A DNA stretch of 64,000 nt from Tenggerimyces flavus (GTDB taxonomy: Bacteria > Actinomycetota > Actinomycetes > Propionibacteriales > Actinopolymorphaceae), in NCBI RefSeq assembly GCF_016907715.1, contig NZ_JAFBCM010000001.1, positions 3,410,001-3,474,000 of the forward strand, written 5' to 3'. The position numbers were made by a program, and so were the translations under genes. Shown here piece after piece: positions 8,190 to 17,278 of this stretch. Each line of letters starts with the position of its first letter. Position 1 is the first letter of the stretch. The notes beneath the pieces are model-generated. The model was not told where the DNA came from. It ran no database searches and saw only the letters and a list, made by a program, of their open reading frames with translations.

Positions 8190-9371
8190 TTAGCTGAGGG
8201 TCAGGCGGAGGATCCGGTCGTCTCCCTCGCGCGGGTCGCCCCTGCCGTCGGTGTTGCTGGTCGTCAGCCACAGCGACCCGTCCGGGGCGGTCTCGACCGT
8301 ACGCAGGCGGCCGTAGTCCTCGGTGAAGAACGCTCTCGGTTGGCCGACCATCGCGCCCTCGCGGATCTGGATCCGCCACAGGCGCTGGCCGCGCAGGCCG
8401 GCCATCCACAGGCCGCCGGACGCGTACGCGAGGCCGGACGGCGAGGCGTCCGAGGTGGGCCACTGGGCCACCGGGTCGACGAAGTCGGGGTTGCCCTCCT
8501 GGCCCTCGACCTCGGGCCAGCCGTAGTTGCGGCCGGGCTGGATCAGGTTGAGCTCGTCCCAGGTGTTCTGCCCGAACTCCGCCGCCCACAGCCGTCCGGC
8601 CGGGTCGAACGCGAGCCCCTGGACGTTGCGGTGCCCGAGCGAGTAGACCGGAGAGCCCGGGAACGGGTTGCCCTCGGCCGGGTCACCGTCCGGAGTGATC
8701 CGGAGGATCTTGCCGCCGAGGGAGTTGCGGTCCTGGGAGTTCTCGCCGTCGCTGCCGTCGCCGGTGCCGACCCAGAGGTTGCCGTCCGGGCCGAACCGCA
8801 TCCGGCCGCCGTTGTGGGTGCCGGCCATCGGGATGCCGTCGAGGATCACCTCGGGCGCGCCGAGCGACGTGCCCTCGTAGCGCATGCGGACGATCCGGTT
8901 GTCGTCGTCGCCGGAGAAGTACGCGTACACCCACCGGTCGGTCTCGAACGTCGGCGGGATCGCGAGACCCAGCAGGCCGCCCTCGCTGGACGGGTTCACG
9001 CCGGGCACCTCGCCGATCGAGGTGAGCTCGCCGTTGGTGACGTGCTTGATCTCGCCGGTGTCGCGTTCGGCCACGAGGGCTGAACGATCGGGCAGGAAAA
9101 CCAGTCCCCAAGGGCTGGTGATCCCGGTCGCCACATCCCCGGCGACGGTCGGGTCGGGTACCGACGTCGGCTCCGGCGTGGCTGTCGGCGAGGCCGGGGC
9201 AGTGGCCGAGGCGGATGCCGACGGGGAGGGCTCGGCAGGCGTGGGCGTGGGGCTGTCGGAGGGCGTTCCGGTCGGCGTGGACGCACCGGCCTGCGGCTCC
9301 TGGTTGGCCGTACAAGCGGCGAGACCCAGAACGAGGGCAGCGCAGGCGGTACCGGCGATCACACGACGCAC
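8190..9371 (-). CDS. PQQ-dependent aldose sugar dehydrogenase-like lipoprotein
   Basis: The 393-aa protein has a lipoprotein signal with lipobox LAAC (Cys20), a Ser/Thr/Pro linker (about 21-75) and a soluble glucose/sorbosone dehydrogenase beta-propeller. Family landmarks are ITSPWGLVFLPD, EGGLLGLA, GTHNGGRMRFGPDGNLWVGTGD, a GKILRITPDG strand, YSLGHRNVQGLAFDP, EFGQNTWDELN and GRNYGWPEVEG. These proteins oxidise aldoses with PQQ and calcium outside the membrane. It is convergent with the proline-rich pair and separated from it by a palindrome-rich region. Whether this strain makes PQQ cannot be judged here. Confidence 0.88.
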   Translation of the reverse strand: MRRVIAGTACAALVLGLAACTANQEPQAGASTPTGTPSDSPTPTPAEPSPSASASATAPASPTATPEPTSVPDPTVAGDVATGITSPWGLVFLPDRSALVAERDTGEIKHVTNGELTSIGEVPGVNPSSEGGLLGLAIPPTFETDRWVYAYFSGDDDNRIVRMRYEGTSLGAPEVILDGIPMAGTHNGGRMRFGPDGNLWVGTGDGSDGENSQDRNSLGGKILRITPDGDPAEGNPFPGSPVYSLGHRNVQGLAFDPAGRLWAAEFGQNTWDELNLIQPGRNYGWPEVEGQEGNPDFVDPVAQWPTSDASPSGLAYASGGLWMAGLRGQRLWRIQIREGAMVGQPRAFFTEDYGRLRTVETAPDGSLWLTTSNTDGRGDPREGDDRILRLTLS

Positions 9372-9464
9372 AGACGTCTCCTTCCCGAGGGCGTGAAGAT
9401 CACGCTATTCCCCCTACCCGAAAATCACCTGAAATGTTCCAGCCGCGCTGCCACCATCGGGCGC

Positions 9465-10319
9465 ATGAAACTGGGGATCTCGCTTCCCGTGGGCCCCGGC
9501 GACGTCCCGGACGTCGCCTCCACGACCTGGGAGCTCGCGCGGGATGTCGCGGTGGCCGCGGAGGCGAACGGTCTCGACTCGGTGTGGCTCGCCGACCACT
9601 TCGGCATGCACGAGTCCTGGACCTTGCTGAGTGCGTGCGCAGCGGTGACCGAGCGCGTCGAGCTCGGGACGATCGTGGTGTGCGCGACGTTCCGGAACCC
9701 GGGACTGATGGCGAACATGGCCGCGACGCTGGACATGGTGTCGGGCGGACGGCTCATCCTGGGGATCGGCTGTGGAAACGACGAGACCGAGCACCGGGCG
9801 TTCGGGTTTCCGAACGACTACCGCGTGAGCCGCTTCGAGGAGTGGCTGGAGATCGTCGTGCGCCTGCTGCGCGCGGAGACGGTCACCTTCGAGGGTCGGT
9901 TTCATCAGGTGCACGAGGCGCGGATCGAGCCCCCGCCCCAGCGGCTCATCCCGACCTTCGTCGCGGCCGGCGGACCGCGGATGCGCGCGATCACCGAGCA
10001 GTGGGCCGACGCCAGGCTCGCCGCATGGCACGGTGCCCCGCAGAGGACCCTCGACCTGGAGGGCGGCGCGCTCCCGCCGTACACGGGCATCGTGATCCGC
10101 TACCCGGACCAGCCGCCGGTCCGCAGGCCTGAGCCCTACGCCATCGTCGGGTCGGACGAGGAGGTCGCGGCCGTGCTCGCCGAGTACGCGGCGCTCGGCG
10201 TGGAGCACCTCCTCGTGCACACCGAGCCGATCTCCATCCGCTCCGTGGAGCGGCTCGCCGAGGCGTGGCGCATAGCCCGCGGTCTTATGCTCGGGGATCG
10301 TGGACAGCTCTCCGGATAG
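9465..10319 (+). CDS. LLM-class F420-dependent oxidoreductase
   Basis: A luciferase-like TIM-barrel protein of 284 aa. It begins MKLGISLPVGPGD and has LDSVWLADHFGMHESWTLLSA, ERVELGTIVVCATFRNPGLMA and GGRLILGIGCGNDETEHRAFG, all typical of F420-using LLM enzymes. I took ATG 9465, where family homology begins, rather than the upstream in-frame ATG. It overlaps the patatin gene by 20 bp and is likely co-transcribed with it. The substrate is unknown. Confidence 0.85.
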   Translation: MKLGISLPVGPGDVPDVASTTWELARDVAVAAEANGLDSVWLADHFGMHESWTLLSACAAVTERVELGTIVVCATFRNPGLMANMAATLDMVSGGRLILGIGCGNDETEHRAFGFPNDYRVSRFEEWLEIVVRLLRAETVTFEGRFHQVHEARIEPPPQRLIPTFVAAGGPRMRAITEQWADARLAAWHGAPQRTLDLEGGALPPYTGIVIRYPDQPPVRRPEPYAIVGSDEEVAAVLAEYAALGVEHLLVHTEPISIRSVERLAEAWRIARGLMLGDRGQLSG

Positions 10320-11298
10320 CCGCGCCGCCGACTTGGTGCTCGAGGGCGGCGGCGTGAAGGGGCTGGCGCTGGTCGGCGCCGTGCAGTCGCTGAGCCGGGC
10401 CGGGTACGCCTTCCACCGGATCGCCGGAACGTCCGCCGGCGCGATCGTCGGCTCGGTCCTCGCCGGCCTGGTCCACGCAGGGGAATCGCCCGAACGGATC
10501 GTCGACATCGCCCGGAGCCTGGAGTACGCGCGGCTCCGCGACCGCGGCCGGGTCGGCCGGGTGTTCGCCAAGGTGGGTCTTGGCTCGGTTGTCGACGGGC
10601 TGTCGCTGGCGTTCGAGGACGGCGTGTTCGAGGGCGAGTACCTGCACGGCTGGCTCACCAGCACGCTGGCAGAGCTCGGCGTACGGAAGTTCGGCGATCT
10701 CCGCCTCGACGACGACCCGCACGGCTACCGCCTCGTCGTGATGGCGAGCGACGTGTCCCGCCAACGCCTCGTCCGGCTGCCGTGGGACTACGCGGACTAC
10801 GGCCTCGACCCCGACGAGCAGCTCGTCGCGGACGCGGTGCGCGCGTCGACCTCGATCCCGTTCTTCTTCGAGCCGGTGAGCATGCGGACCCCGCGTGGGG
10901 TGTCGACACTGGTCGACGGCGGCGTGCTGTCGAACTTCCCGATCACGATCTTCGACCGCGCCGACGGCATACAGCCGCGCTGGCCGACGTTCGGCCTGAG
11001 GCTTTCGGCACGCGAACGGGATCTCCCGCACACCGAGCCGGTCGCCGGTCCGGTGTCGCTCGCGCTCGCCGTCGCCGAGGCGATGATGGAAGCCTGCGAC
11101 GCGCGGCACATCGACGAGCCCGTCCACCTGGCCCGTTCGATCTTCATCGACACCCTCGGTGTCTCGGCCGTCGACTTCGGCATCACCGAGGAGCAACAAG
11201 CACAGCTGCTGGCCGCGGGGGAGAAGGCCGCGACGCGGTTCCTGGCGAGTTGGAACTTTCAAGACTGGTTGAGCAAACCACGAGGAGGAGTGCAGTGA
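10300..11298 (+). CDS. Patatin-like phospholipase
   Basis: The 332-aa protein has all patatin hallmarks: the glycine-rich oxyanion loop EGGGVKG near residue 16-21, the nucleophile elbow GTSAG with Ser45, and the catalytic Asp in the DGG motif at about 206 (VDGGVLSNFP). It should hydrolyse acyl esters using the Ser-Asp dyad. There is no signal peptide, so it is probably cytoplasmic or membrane-peripheral. It starts at GTG 10300 inside the end of the LLM gene and is coupled by GTGA to the next gene. Confidence 0.88.
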   Translation: MDSSPDSRAADLVLEGGGVKGLALVGAVQSLSRAGYAFHRIAGTSAGAIVGSVLAGLVHAGESPERIVDIARSLEYARLRDRGRVGRVFAKVGLGSVVDGLSLAFEDGVFEGEYLHGWLTSTLAELGVRKFGDLRLDDDPHGYRLVVMASDVSRQRLVRLPWDYADYGLDPDEQLVADAVRASTSIPFFFEPVSMRTPRGVSTLVDGGVLSNFPITIFDRADGIQPRWPTFGLRLSARERDLPHTEPVAGPVSLALAVAEAMMEACDARHIDEPVHLARSIFIDTLGVSAVDFGITEEQQAQLLAAGEKAATRFLASWNFQDWLSKPRGGVQ

Positions 11299-12200
11299 AG
11301 GCATTGGTCCCGTTCCCGCTCGACGAGCTCGCACCGTTGCCCGACGGGCTCGACGTCCAGGTGTGGGACGGCCTCACCGACCCGCCGGCCGACCTCGACG
11401 ACGTGGCGTTCTACACGCCGCGCTACCTCGGCCGCCGGCCCACACTGGAGCTCATCCACGACCTGCCCTCGTTGCAGGTTCTGCAGGTGCTGACCGCCGG
11501 CGTCGACAACCTCAGGCCGTACCTCCGCGACGGCATGACGCTCTGCAACGCGAAGGGCCTGCACGACGCCAGCACCGCCGAGCTCGCGCTCGCGCTGATG
11601 CTCGCGTCGCTGCGCGACCTCCCGGACTTCGTTCGCGCACAGGACAAGGGCGAGTGGTCGTTCCGCTTCACGTCGGCGTTGGCGGACAAGACGGTGCTGA
11701 TCGTCGGGTACGGCGCGGTGGGCGCCGCGATCGAACGGCGACTCGACGGCTTCGAGTGCAACGTTCTCCGCGTCGCGAGGACCAGGCGCGACGGCATCGC
11801 CGGCATGGACGAGCTGCCGGAGCTGCTGCCGCGGGCGGACGTCGTGGTGCTGATCGTTCCGATGACGGACGAGACGCGCGGCATGGTCGACGCGAAGTTC
11901 CTTGCCCGCATGAAGGACGGCGCGCTTTTGGTGAACGTCGCGCGCGGCCCCGTCGTCGACACCGACGCGCTCCTCGCGGAGCTGACGAGCGGCCGGCTGA
12001 AGGCCGTGGCGGACGTGACCGACCCGGAGCCGCTGCCCGCGGATCACCCGCTGTGGAAGGCGCCCGGGCTCTTGATCAGCCCGCACGTCGGCGGCGCCAG
12101 CTCTGCGTTCCATCCCCGAGCGGTCAAGCTCGTACGCGAGCAGCTGCACCGCTTCGCCGCCGGTGAGCCGTTGGTGAACGTGGTGACCGGCGCGTACTAG
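11295..12200 (+). CDS. D-2-hydroxyacid dehydrogenase (NAD-binding)
   Basis: A 301-aa D-isomer-specific 2-hydroxyacid dehydrogenase. The Rossmann motif GYGAVG is at about 138-143, and the catalytic residues appear as Arg217 (NVARGPVVD), Glu245 (TDPEPLP) and His264 (SPHVGG). The GTG start overlaps the patatin TGA by 4 bp and follows GAGGAGGAG. It lacks the extended C-terminal domains of SerA, so it is a general hydroxyacid or glyoxylate reductase-type enzyme of unassigned substrate. It ends just upstream of ilvD on the same strand. Confidence 0.88.
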   Translation: MKALVPFPLDELAPLPDGLDVQVWDGLTDPPADLDDVAFYTPRYLGRRPTLELIHDLPSLQVLQVLTAGVDNLRPYLRDGMTLCNAKGLHDASTAELALALMLASLRDLPDFVRAQDKGEWSFRFTSALADKTVLIVGYGAVGAAIERRLDGFECNVLRVARTRRDGIAGMDELPELLPRADVVVLIVPMTDETRGMVDAKFLARMKDGALLVNVARGPVVDTDALLAELTSGRLKAVADVTDPEPLPADHPLWKAPGLLISPHVGGASSAFHPRAVKLVREQLHRFAAGEPLVNVVTGAY

Positions 12201-12222
12201 CCGGGTCGTACGCTCAGGAGCC

Positions 12223-13899
12223 ATGAGCCAAGACATCAAGCCGCGCAGCCGTGAGGTGACCGACGGACTGGAGCGGGCCGCCGCACGCGGCATGCTTCGG
12301 GCCGTCGGCATGGGAGACGACGACTGGGAGAAGCCGCAGATCGGCGTCGCCTCGTCCTGGAACGAGATCACCCCGTGCAACCTCTCCCTCGACCGGCTCG
12401 CGAAGGCCGCGAAGGACGGCGTCCACGCGGCGGGTGGCTACCCGCTGGAGTTCGGCACGATCTCGGTGTCGGACGGCATCGCGATGGGCCACGTCGGCAT
12501 GCACTTCTCGCTGGTGTCGCGCGAGATCATCGCCGACTCGGTCGAGACGGTGATGGAGGCCGAACGGCTCGACGGCTCCGTACTCCTGGCCGGCTGCGAC
12601 AAGTCGCTGCCCGGCATGCTGATGGCCGCCGCGCGGCTCGACCTCGCGTCGGTGTTCGTGTACGCGGGCTCGATCCTGCCCGGCCGCGTGGGCGACCGCG
12701 AGGTCACGATCATCGACGCGTTCGAGGCCGTCGGCGCCTGCGCGCGGGGCCTGATCACCCGCGAGGAGGTCGACGCGATCGAACGCGCGATCTGCCCCGG
12801 CGAAGGCGCCTGCGGCGGCATGTACACCGCGAACACGATGGCGTCCGCCGCCGAGGCCTTGGGGATGGCGCTGCCGGGCTCGGCCGCCCCGCCCGCGACG
12901 GACCGCCGCCGCGACGGCATCGCCCGCCGGTCCGGCGAGGCCGTCGTCGAGATGCTGCGCCGGGGCCTGACCGCGCGGAAGATCCTCACGCCGGCCGCGT
13001 TCGACAACGCGATCGCCGTCGTCATGGCGCTCGGTGGCTCGACGAACGCCGTACTCCACCTGCTCGCGATCGCGCGCGAGGCGGAGGTCGAGCTCACGCT
13101 CGCCGACTTCAACCGGATCGGCGACCGGGTGCCGCACCTCGGGGACCTCAAGCCGTTCGGCAAGTACGTGATGACCGACGTCGACCGCGTCGGCGGCATC
13201 CCGGTCGTGATGAAGGCGCTGCTCGACGCCGGGCTGATCGACGGCTCGTGCATGACAGTCACCGGCAAGACGATCGCGGAGAACCTCGCCGACATCGCGC
13301 CGCCGGACGTCGACGGCACGATCATCCGCGCGATCCAGAACCCGATCCACCGCACCGGCGGCCTGTCGATCCTGCACGGGTCGCTCGCGCCGGAGGGCGC
13401 GGTGGTGAAGAGCGCGGGGTTGGACGAGGTCGTGTTCGAGGGGCCGGCGCGCGTCTTCGAACGCGAGCGCGGCGCGCTGGACGCGTTGGAGGACGGCACG
13501 ATCCAGGCCGGCGACGTCGTGGTGATCCGGTACGAGGGTCCGAAGGGCGGGCCTGGGATGCGCGAGATGCTCGCGATCACCGGCGCGATCAAGGGCGCGG
13601 GCCTCGGCAAGGACGTGCTGCTGCTGACCGACGGGCGCTTCTCGGGCGGGACGACGGGGCTCTGTGTCGGCCACGTGGCGCCGGAGGCCGTGGACGGTGG
13701 GACGATCGGGCTGATCTTGGATGGCGACGTTGTGCGGCTGGATATGACCGCGCGGACGCTGGATCTGCTGGTCGACGAGGACGAGTTGGAACGCCGTCGC
13801 AAGGACTGGGAGCCGCTGCCCCCGCAGTACAGCCGCGGCGTGCTGGCCAAGTACGCCAAGCTCGTCCAGTCCGCCGCCCACGGTGCCGTCTGCGGCTGA
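12223..13899 (+). CDS. ilvD: Dihydroxy-acid dehydratase
   Basis: IlvD dehydrates 2,3-dihydroxy-isovalerate or -methylvalerate to the 2-oxo acids, the third common step of valine and isoleucine synthesis. The 558-aa protein has the Fe-S and Mg-binding motifs [13 protein letters not shown] and [16 protein letters not shown], plus [22 protein letters not shown] near the C-terminus. The start is ATG 12223 after AGGAGCC. It lies 22 bp beyond the hydroxyacid dehydrogenase and may be read through from it. No leader ORF is visible, unlike ilvB, leuB and cimA. Confidence 0.97.
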   Translation: MSQDIKPRSREVTDGLERAAARGMLRAVGMGDDDWEKPQIGVASSWNEITPCNLSLDRLAKAAKDGVHAAGGYPLEFGTISVSDGIAMGHVGMHFSLVSREIIADSVETVMEAERLDGSVLLAGCDKSLPGMLMAAARLDLASVFVYAGSILPGRVGDREVTIIDAFEAVGACARGLITREEVDAIERAICPGEGACGGMYTANTMASAAEALGMALPGSAAPPATDRRRDGIARRSGEAVVEMLRRGLTARKILTPAAFDNAIAVVMALGGSTNAVLHLLAIAREAEVELTLADFNRIGDRVPHLGDLKPFGKYVMTDVDRVGGIPVVMKALLDAGLIDGSCMTVTGKTIAENLADIAPPDVDGTIIRAIQNPIHRTGGLSILHGSLAPEGAVVKSAGLDEVVFEGPARVFERERGALDALEDGTIQAGDVVVIRYEGPKGGPGMREMLAITGAIKGAGLGKDVLLLTDGRFSGGTTGLCVGHVAPEAVDGGTIGLILDGDVVRLDMTARTLDLLVDEDELERRRKDWEPLPPQYSRGVLAKYAKLVQSAAHGAVCG

Positions 13900-13919
13900 G
13901 CACTTCCGCCGCTGTTTCG

Positions 13920-14084
13920 AATGAGGGCGTCCCTGTAGCGATCTCGTCGAGCGAGGGGACCCTCTGCCCTTCGCGAAAGTGTGGGGTTCTGGTCGCGACA
14001 CGCTGGCGTGTCGCGACCAGAACCCCACAGTTTGATGGGACATGGTGGATGGGCCGGGCTCTTCGATAGAGGGACGCCCTCATT
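13920..14084. repeat. MITE-like element: 15-bp terminal inverted repeats around a perfect 22-bp hairpin
   Basis: Perfect 15-bp outer repeats (AATGAGGGCGTCCCT at 13920-13934, AGGGACGCCCTCATT at 14070-14084) enclose a hairpin with perfect 22-bp arms (13981-14002 and 14007-14028, loop CTGG). It sits between ilvD and the downstream esterase. The inner hairpin could terminate ilvD transcription, and the outer repeats resemble a non-autonomous element. It fills most of the 280-bp gap between the two genes. Confidence 0.7.
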
Positions 14085-14179
14085 CCACACGTGGTGGGGC
14101 GTGGCCGGATCGGGCGGTGGGGTTGACGGTGCGGGTGCCAGTCGCTGAGCTTGGCTCAGCTCGGCGGAGGGAGCCCGGC

Positions 14180-15133
14180 ATGGCACGCTCGCGTTCGATC
14201 GTTCTCGCATTGCTCCTCGCGTTCCTGCTCGCCCTCGGCCTGGTCGCCCCGGCGACGGCCGCACCCGCCAAGGACAGGGCGCGGGTCGTCAAGGAGGAGT
14301 GGGTCGCCGAACGGCAGCTCGACCTCACCGTCGACTCGCCCGCCCTCGGCAAGGCCGTCAAGGTCAGGCTGCTCACGCCCGACGGCTGGCGGAAGGGTAC
14401 GCACAAGAGCTGGCCGACGTTCTACCTCCTGCACGGCTGCTGCGGCGACTACACCAGCTGGACCGCGCTGACCGATGTCGCCGAGACCAAGGCCCTGCGC
14501 AAGACGCTCGTCGTCATGCCCGAGGCGGGCAACGTGGGCTGGTACTCCGACTGGTGGAACGGCGGCAACGGCGGTACGCCGAAGTGGGAGACGTTCCACC
14601 TCACCGAGCTGCGCAGGCTGCTCGAGCGCGAGTACGGCGCCGGCCACAAGCGCGTCGTCGCGGGCCTGTCGATGGGCGGCTTCGGCGCGCTGAGCTACGC
14701 CGCGCGGCACCCCGGCAAGTTCCGGGCGGCGGCCAGCTACAGCGGCGTCGTCAACCCGATCCACGACGCCCAGTTCGTGCTCAACCTCAACGCGGCGTTC
14801 GGCGAGGACCCGCTCGCGCTCTGGGGCGATCCGATCAAACAACGCAGGATCTGGAACGCACACGACCCGCTCCACCTCGCCCGAAAGCTCAGGCACACGC
14901 CGGTGTTCCTCGCCAGCGGCAACGGCCAGCCCGGCCCGTTCGACGACCCGAACCGGCAGCCGGACGCGCTCGAGCAGGAGCTCTGGGAGCAGAACGTCCT
15001 CGTCGCGAAGCGCCTGAAGGAGCTCCGCGCACCGCTCGTCACCGACCTGTACGGACCCGGCACGCACTCCTGGCCGTACTGGGAACGCGAGCTGCACCGC
15101 TCCCTGCCGCTGCTGCTGGGAGCGCTGCGCTAG
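14180..15133 (+). CDS. Secreted alpha/beta-hydrolase esterase (Esterase D / antigen-85-like)
   Basis: The 317-aa protein starts at ATG 14180 behind GGAGGGAG and has a Sec signal peptide ending near ATAAPA (about residue 28). The catalytic core shows FYLLHGCCGDYTSW, the nucleophile elbow GLSMGG with Ser164, and a late GTHSWPYW that carries the catalytic His. This layout fits the putative esterase family that includes S-formylglutathione hydrolase and antigen 85. Two adjacent cysteines follow the HG oxyanion motif. Its stop overlaps the convergent marR stop by 4 bp. The substrate is unknown. Confidence 0.85.
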   Translation: MARSRSIVLALLLAFLLALGLVAPATAAPAKDRARVVKEEWVAERQLDLTVDSPALGKAVKVRLLTPDGWRKGTHKSWPTFYLLHGCCGDYTSWTALTDVAETKALRKTLVVMPEAGNVGWYSDWWNGGNGGTPKWETFHLTELRRLLEREYGAGHKRVVAGLSMGGFGALSYAARHPGKFRAAASYSGVVNPIHDAQFVLNLNAAFGEDPLALWGDPIKQRRIWNAHDPLHLARKLRHTPVFLASGNGQPGPFDDPNRQPDALEQELWEQNVLVAKRLKELRAPLVTDLYGPGTHSWPYWERELHRSLPLLLGALR

Positions 15134-15564
15134 GACGGAAGCTCGGACTCCGCCAACCGTTCGAGGAAGTCGGCGATCGCCGCCCGCTCACCCTCGGTGT
15201 ATCCCTCGGTCAACGCGGCCAGCCGCGACGTCCGCGCCGCGCCGAGCGAGGCGACCTTGTCCTCGTTCAGCTCGACCGCGACCTTGCGCCGATCCACGAC
15301 GCACCGGACCCGCCGAACGTAGCCCGCGCGCTCCAACGCGTCGATGGACCCGGTGATCGTGCCGGACGACGTGATCCCGGTCAGCTGAGCGAGCTGGCCC
15401 GGCGAGAGCGGGCCGTGCAGGACGAGCAGGTCCAAGACCTGGGCGTAGCACGTACTGAACGTCACCCCGGCCGCCGAGGCCGCGGCGTGGTCGGTCCTCG
15501 TCGTGGCCGCGATCGCGCGCCGAAGGGCGCGCTCGAGCCGGCCCTCGCTTGCCAACGTGGACAC
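15130..15564 (-). CDS. MarR-family transcriptional regulator
   Basis: The 144-aa winged-helix protein has the MarR core: LDLLVLHGPLSPGQLAQLTG (helix-turn-helix), SGTITGSIDALERAGYVRR (recognition helix) and the wing VVDRRKVAVELNE. The GTG start has AGGAGAAGG upstream. It is divergent from an MFS drug-efflux gene, with a perfect palindrome between them (15575-15596). It is therefore very likely the local repressor of the pump, relieved by a small ligand. Its 3' end overlaps the esterase stop. Confidence 0.88.
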   Translation of the reverse strand: MSTLASEGRLERALRRAIAATTRTDHAAASAAGVTFSTCYAQVLDLLVLHGPLSPGQLAQLTGITSSGTITGSIDALERAGYVRRVRCVVDRRKVAVELNEDKVASLGAARTSRLAALTEGYTEGERAAIADFLERLAESELPS

Positions 15565-15574
15565 CCTTCTCCTA

Positions 15575-15596
15575 ATCTGTCGGTTGACCGACAGAT
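15575..15596. promoter_or_regulatory. Putative MarR operator
   Basis: ATCTGTCGG-TTGA-CCGACAGAT is a perfect inverted repeat with 9-bp arms. It lies 11 bp upstream of the marR start and 49 bp upstream of the MFS start, where it would block both promoters. Assignment to the adjacent MarR is by position. Confidence 0.75.
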
Positions 15597-15644
15597 CTCG
15601 TTCTGTACTTGTCGCTCTATCGATTCTACGAGGAGCCCACCCCG

Positions 15645-17045
15645 ATGGCCATCGACACGTCGAGCCTGCCCTCCACCCGGCGCCGCTGGTACGCGGTAGG
15701 CGTGCTGATGGCCGCGTTCATGGTCGACCTGGTCAGCGTGACGATCGTCAACGTCGCCTTGCCCAGCATCGAACGCGACCTCGACGCGAACCCGACCCAA
15801 TTGGAGTGGATCTCGGCGGGCTACCTGCTCGCGTTCGCGGTCACCCTCATCACCGCGGCGAGGCTCGGCGACCAGGTCGGACGCAAGCGCGTCTTCCTCG
15901 CGTCCACAGCGCTGTTCGGCCTCGCCAGCCTCGCCTGTGCGCTGGCGCCCGACACCACCACGCTGATCGCCGCACGCCTCGTCCAGGGCATCGCCGCCGC
16001 CGGCGTCGCGCCGCAGGTGCTGAGCACGGTGTACGCGGTCTTCGGCGCCCGCGAACGCGCGACGGTGTTCGGCATCTGGGGCTTCGTCGCCGGCCTCTCT
16101 CAGGCCGTCGGGCTGGTCCTCGGCGGCGTCCTCGTCAGCGCCGACGTGGCCGGGCTGGGCTGGCGGTCGATCTTTCTGATCTTCGTGCCGGTCACCGCCG
16201 CGGTCGTCGCGTTCGGTGCCGCGTGGGTGCCGGAGACGCGCGCCGAGAACGCCGCCAGGCCCAAGCCGATCGCGGCGCTCACCCTCACCGCCGCATTGGT
16301 CGCGATCGTTCTGCCGCTGCTCGAGGGCGCCCGCCTCGGCTGGCCGGCCTGGTGCTGGCTCTGCCTCGCCGCCGGACTCGTCGGGGTCGTCGGGGTCGCG
16401 GTCCAGGAACGGAACGACCCAGCCGCCATGCTCCCGCTCGACCTGCTCCGCGTCCGAACGGTCAGCATCGCGCTGGTGATCCAGCTCGTCGCGTTCGGCA
16501 CCTGCAGCGGGCTCCTGCTCGTCCTCGCCCTGTGGATGCAGAACGGGCTGGGCCTCTCACCCCTCGCCGCCGGACTGGTCACGGTCGCGCTCCCGCTCGG
16601 TGCGCTGCCGACAGCGCCGTTCGTCGGCCGACTCACCCTCAGGCTGGGCAGGTGGACGGTCGGCCTCGGCTGCCTGGTGATCACGCTCGCCATCGCCCTG
16701 CTCGTTCCCGCCGCCCTGAGCACTCCGGACGTCGCGCTCTGGCAGCTCGTCCCCGGCCTCGCGCTGATCGGCGCCGGGATCAACCTCACCATGCCGAGCC
16801 TGACCACCCTGTTCATGGCCGAGGTGCCGCCCCACCACGCCGCGTCGGCGTCAGGGATCATCAGTACCGGACAGCAGTTCGCCGGCGCGCTCGGTGTCGC
16901 GCTGCTCGGCGCGGTGTTCTTCGGCCAGCTCGGCGGCGACGGTGACTATCGCGAGGCGTTCCTCGCGACGACGGTCACCGCGGCCGCGGCCCTCGCCGTG
17001 TGCGTGCCGCTGTTCCTGGGGATGTCCAGCCAACGACCGAAATGA
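15645..17045 (+). CDS. MFS transporter, DHA2 (EmrB/QacA-like) family
   Basis: A 466-aa, multi-helix transporter, probably with 14 segments. It has the DHA2 landmarks FMVDLVSVTIVNVALPSIERDL in helix 1, TQLEWISAGYLLAFAV, the loop-2/3 motif A-A-R-L-G-D-Q-V-G-R-K-R, and a motif-C-like glycine-rich helix 5 (GFVAGLSQAVGLVLGG). It should export drugs or toxic metabolites by proton antiport. I chose ATG 15645 because GAGGAG lies 9 nt upstream. The divergent marR and shared palindrome imply inducible expression. Confidence 0.9.
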   Translation: MAIDTSSLPSTRRRWYAVGVLMAAFMVDLVSVTIVNVALPSIERDLDANPTQLEWISAGYLLAFAVTLITAARLGDQVGRKRVFLASTALFGLASLACALAPDTTTLIAARLVQGIAAAGVAPQVLSTVYAVFGARERATVFGIWGFVAGLSQAVGLVLGGVLVSADVAGLGWRSIFLIFVPVTAAVVAFGAAWVPETRAENAARPKPIAALTLTAALVAIVLPLLEGARLGWPAWCWLCLAAGLVGVVGVAVQERNDPAAMLPLDLLRVRTVSIALVIQLVAFGTCSGLLLVLALWMQNGLGLSPLAAGLVTVALPLGALPTAPFVGRLTLRLGRWTVGLGCLVITLAIALLVPAALSTPDVALWQLVPGLALIGAGINLTMPSLTTLFMAEVPPHHAASASGIISTGQQFAGALGVALLGAVFFGQLGGDGDYREAFLATTVTAAAALAVCVPLFLGMSSQRPK

Positions 17046-17077
17046 TCTCGCATGCTAAGACGGGCGTCCTACCAAAC

Positions 17078-17106
17078 TTGACGGGTGGGCACTCGGTCGG
17101 AGAACG
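17078..17106 (+). promoter_or_regulatory. Candidate promoter of the ilvB leader
   Basis: TTGACG (17078-17083), a 17-bp spacer and AGAACG (17101-17106) place the start site at about 17113, one base from the leader-peptide GTG. The leader message would thus be leaderless or nearly so. The -10 box is weak, so this is tentative. Confidence 0.45.
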
Positions 17107-17113
17107 TTCGGGG

Positions 17114-17155
17114 GTGCGTTCGTTCCTTCTCGTACTTCGCAAGCGCGCCGGCTAG
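17114..17155 (+). CDS. ilvB operon leader peptide
   Basis: A 13-codon ORF, GTG to TAG, encodes MRSFLLVLRKRAG. It contains a run of Leu-Leu-Val-Leu codons and the basic K-R-x-G ending seen in actinobacterial ilvB leader peptides. A rho-independent hairpin follows at 17184-17220. Ribosome stalling at these codons when leucine or valine is scarce would favour an antiterminator and let transcription reach ilvB. Confidence 0.8.
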   Translation: MRSFLLVLRKRAG

Positions 17156-17183
17156 GTCAGATAGGCCCCATGCCAGCGCGCTA

Positions 17184-17220
17184 CCCCTCGTCGCCCTTCC
17201 GGGCCGAGGGGTTTTTGTTT
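17184..17220 (+). terminator. Attenuator terminator of ilvBNC
   Basis: CCCCTCG pairs with CGAGGGG (17205-17211), and an inner GCCC-TTCC-GGGC extends the stem. TTTTTGTTT follows directly. It stands 29 bp after the leader-peptide stop and about 59 bp before the ilvB start, the normal place for a ribosome-mediated attenuator. Confidence 0.85.
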
Positions 17221-17278
17221 GCCAAGGTTTGCCAGGAACGAGAATGAGCCACCGAGCAAGGACAAAGGGGCGAAGACC

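Noticed and set aside
12100..12222. A leader-peptide attenuator for ilvD
   Set aside because: The gap to the upstream gene is only 22 bp, with no BCAA-rich ORF or terminator hairpin.
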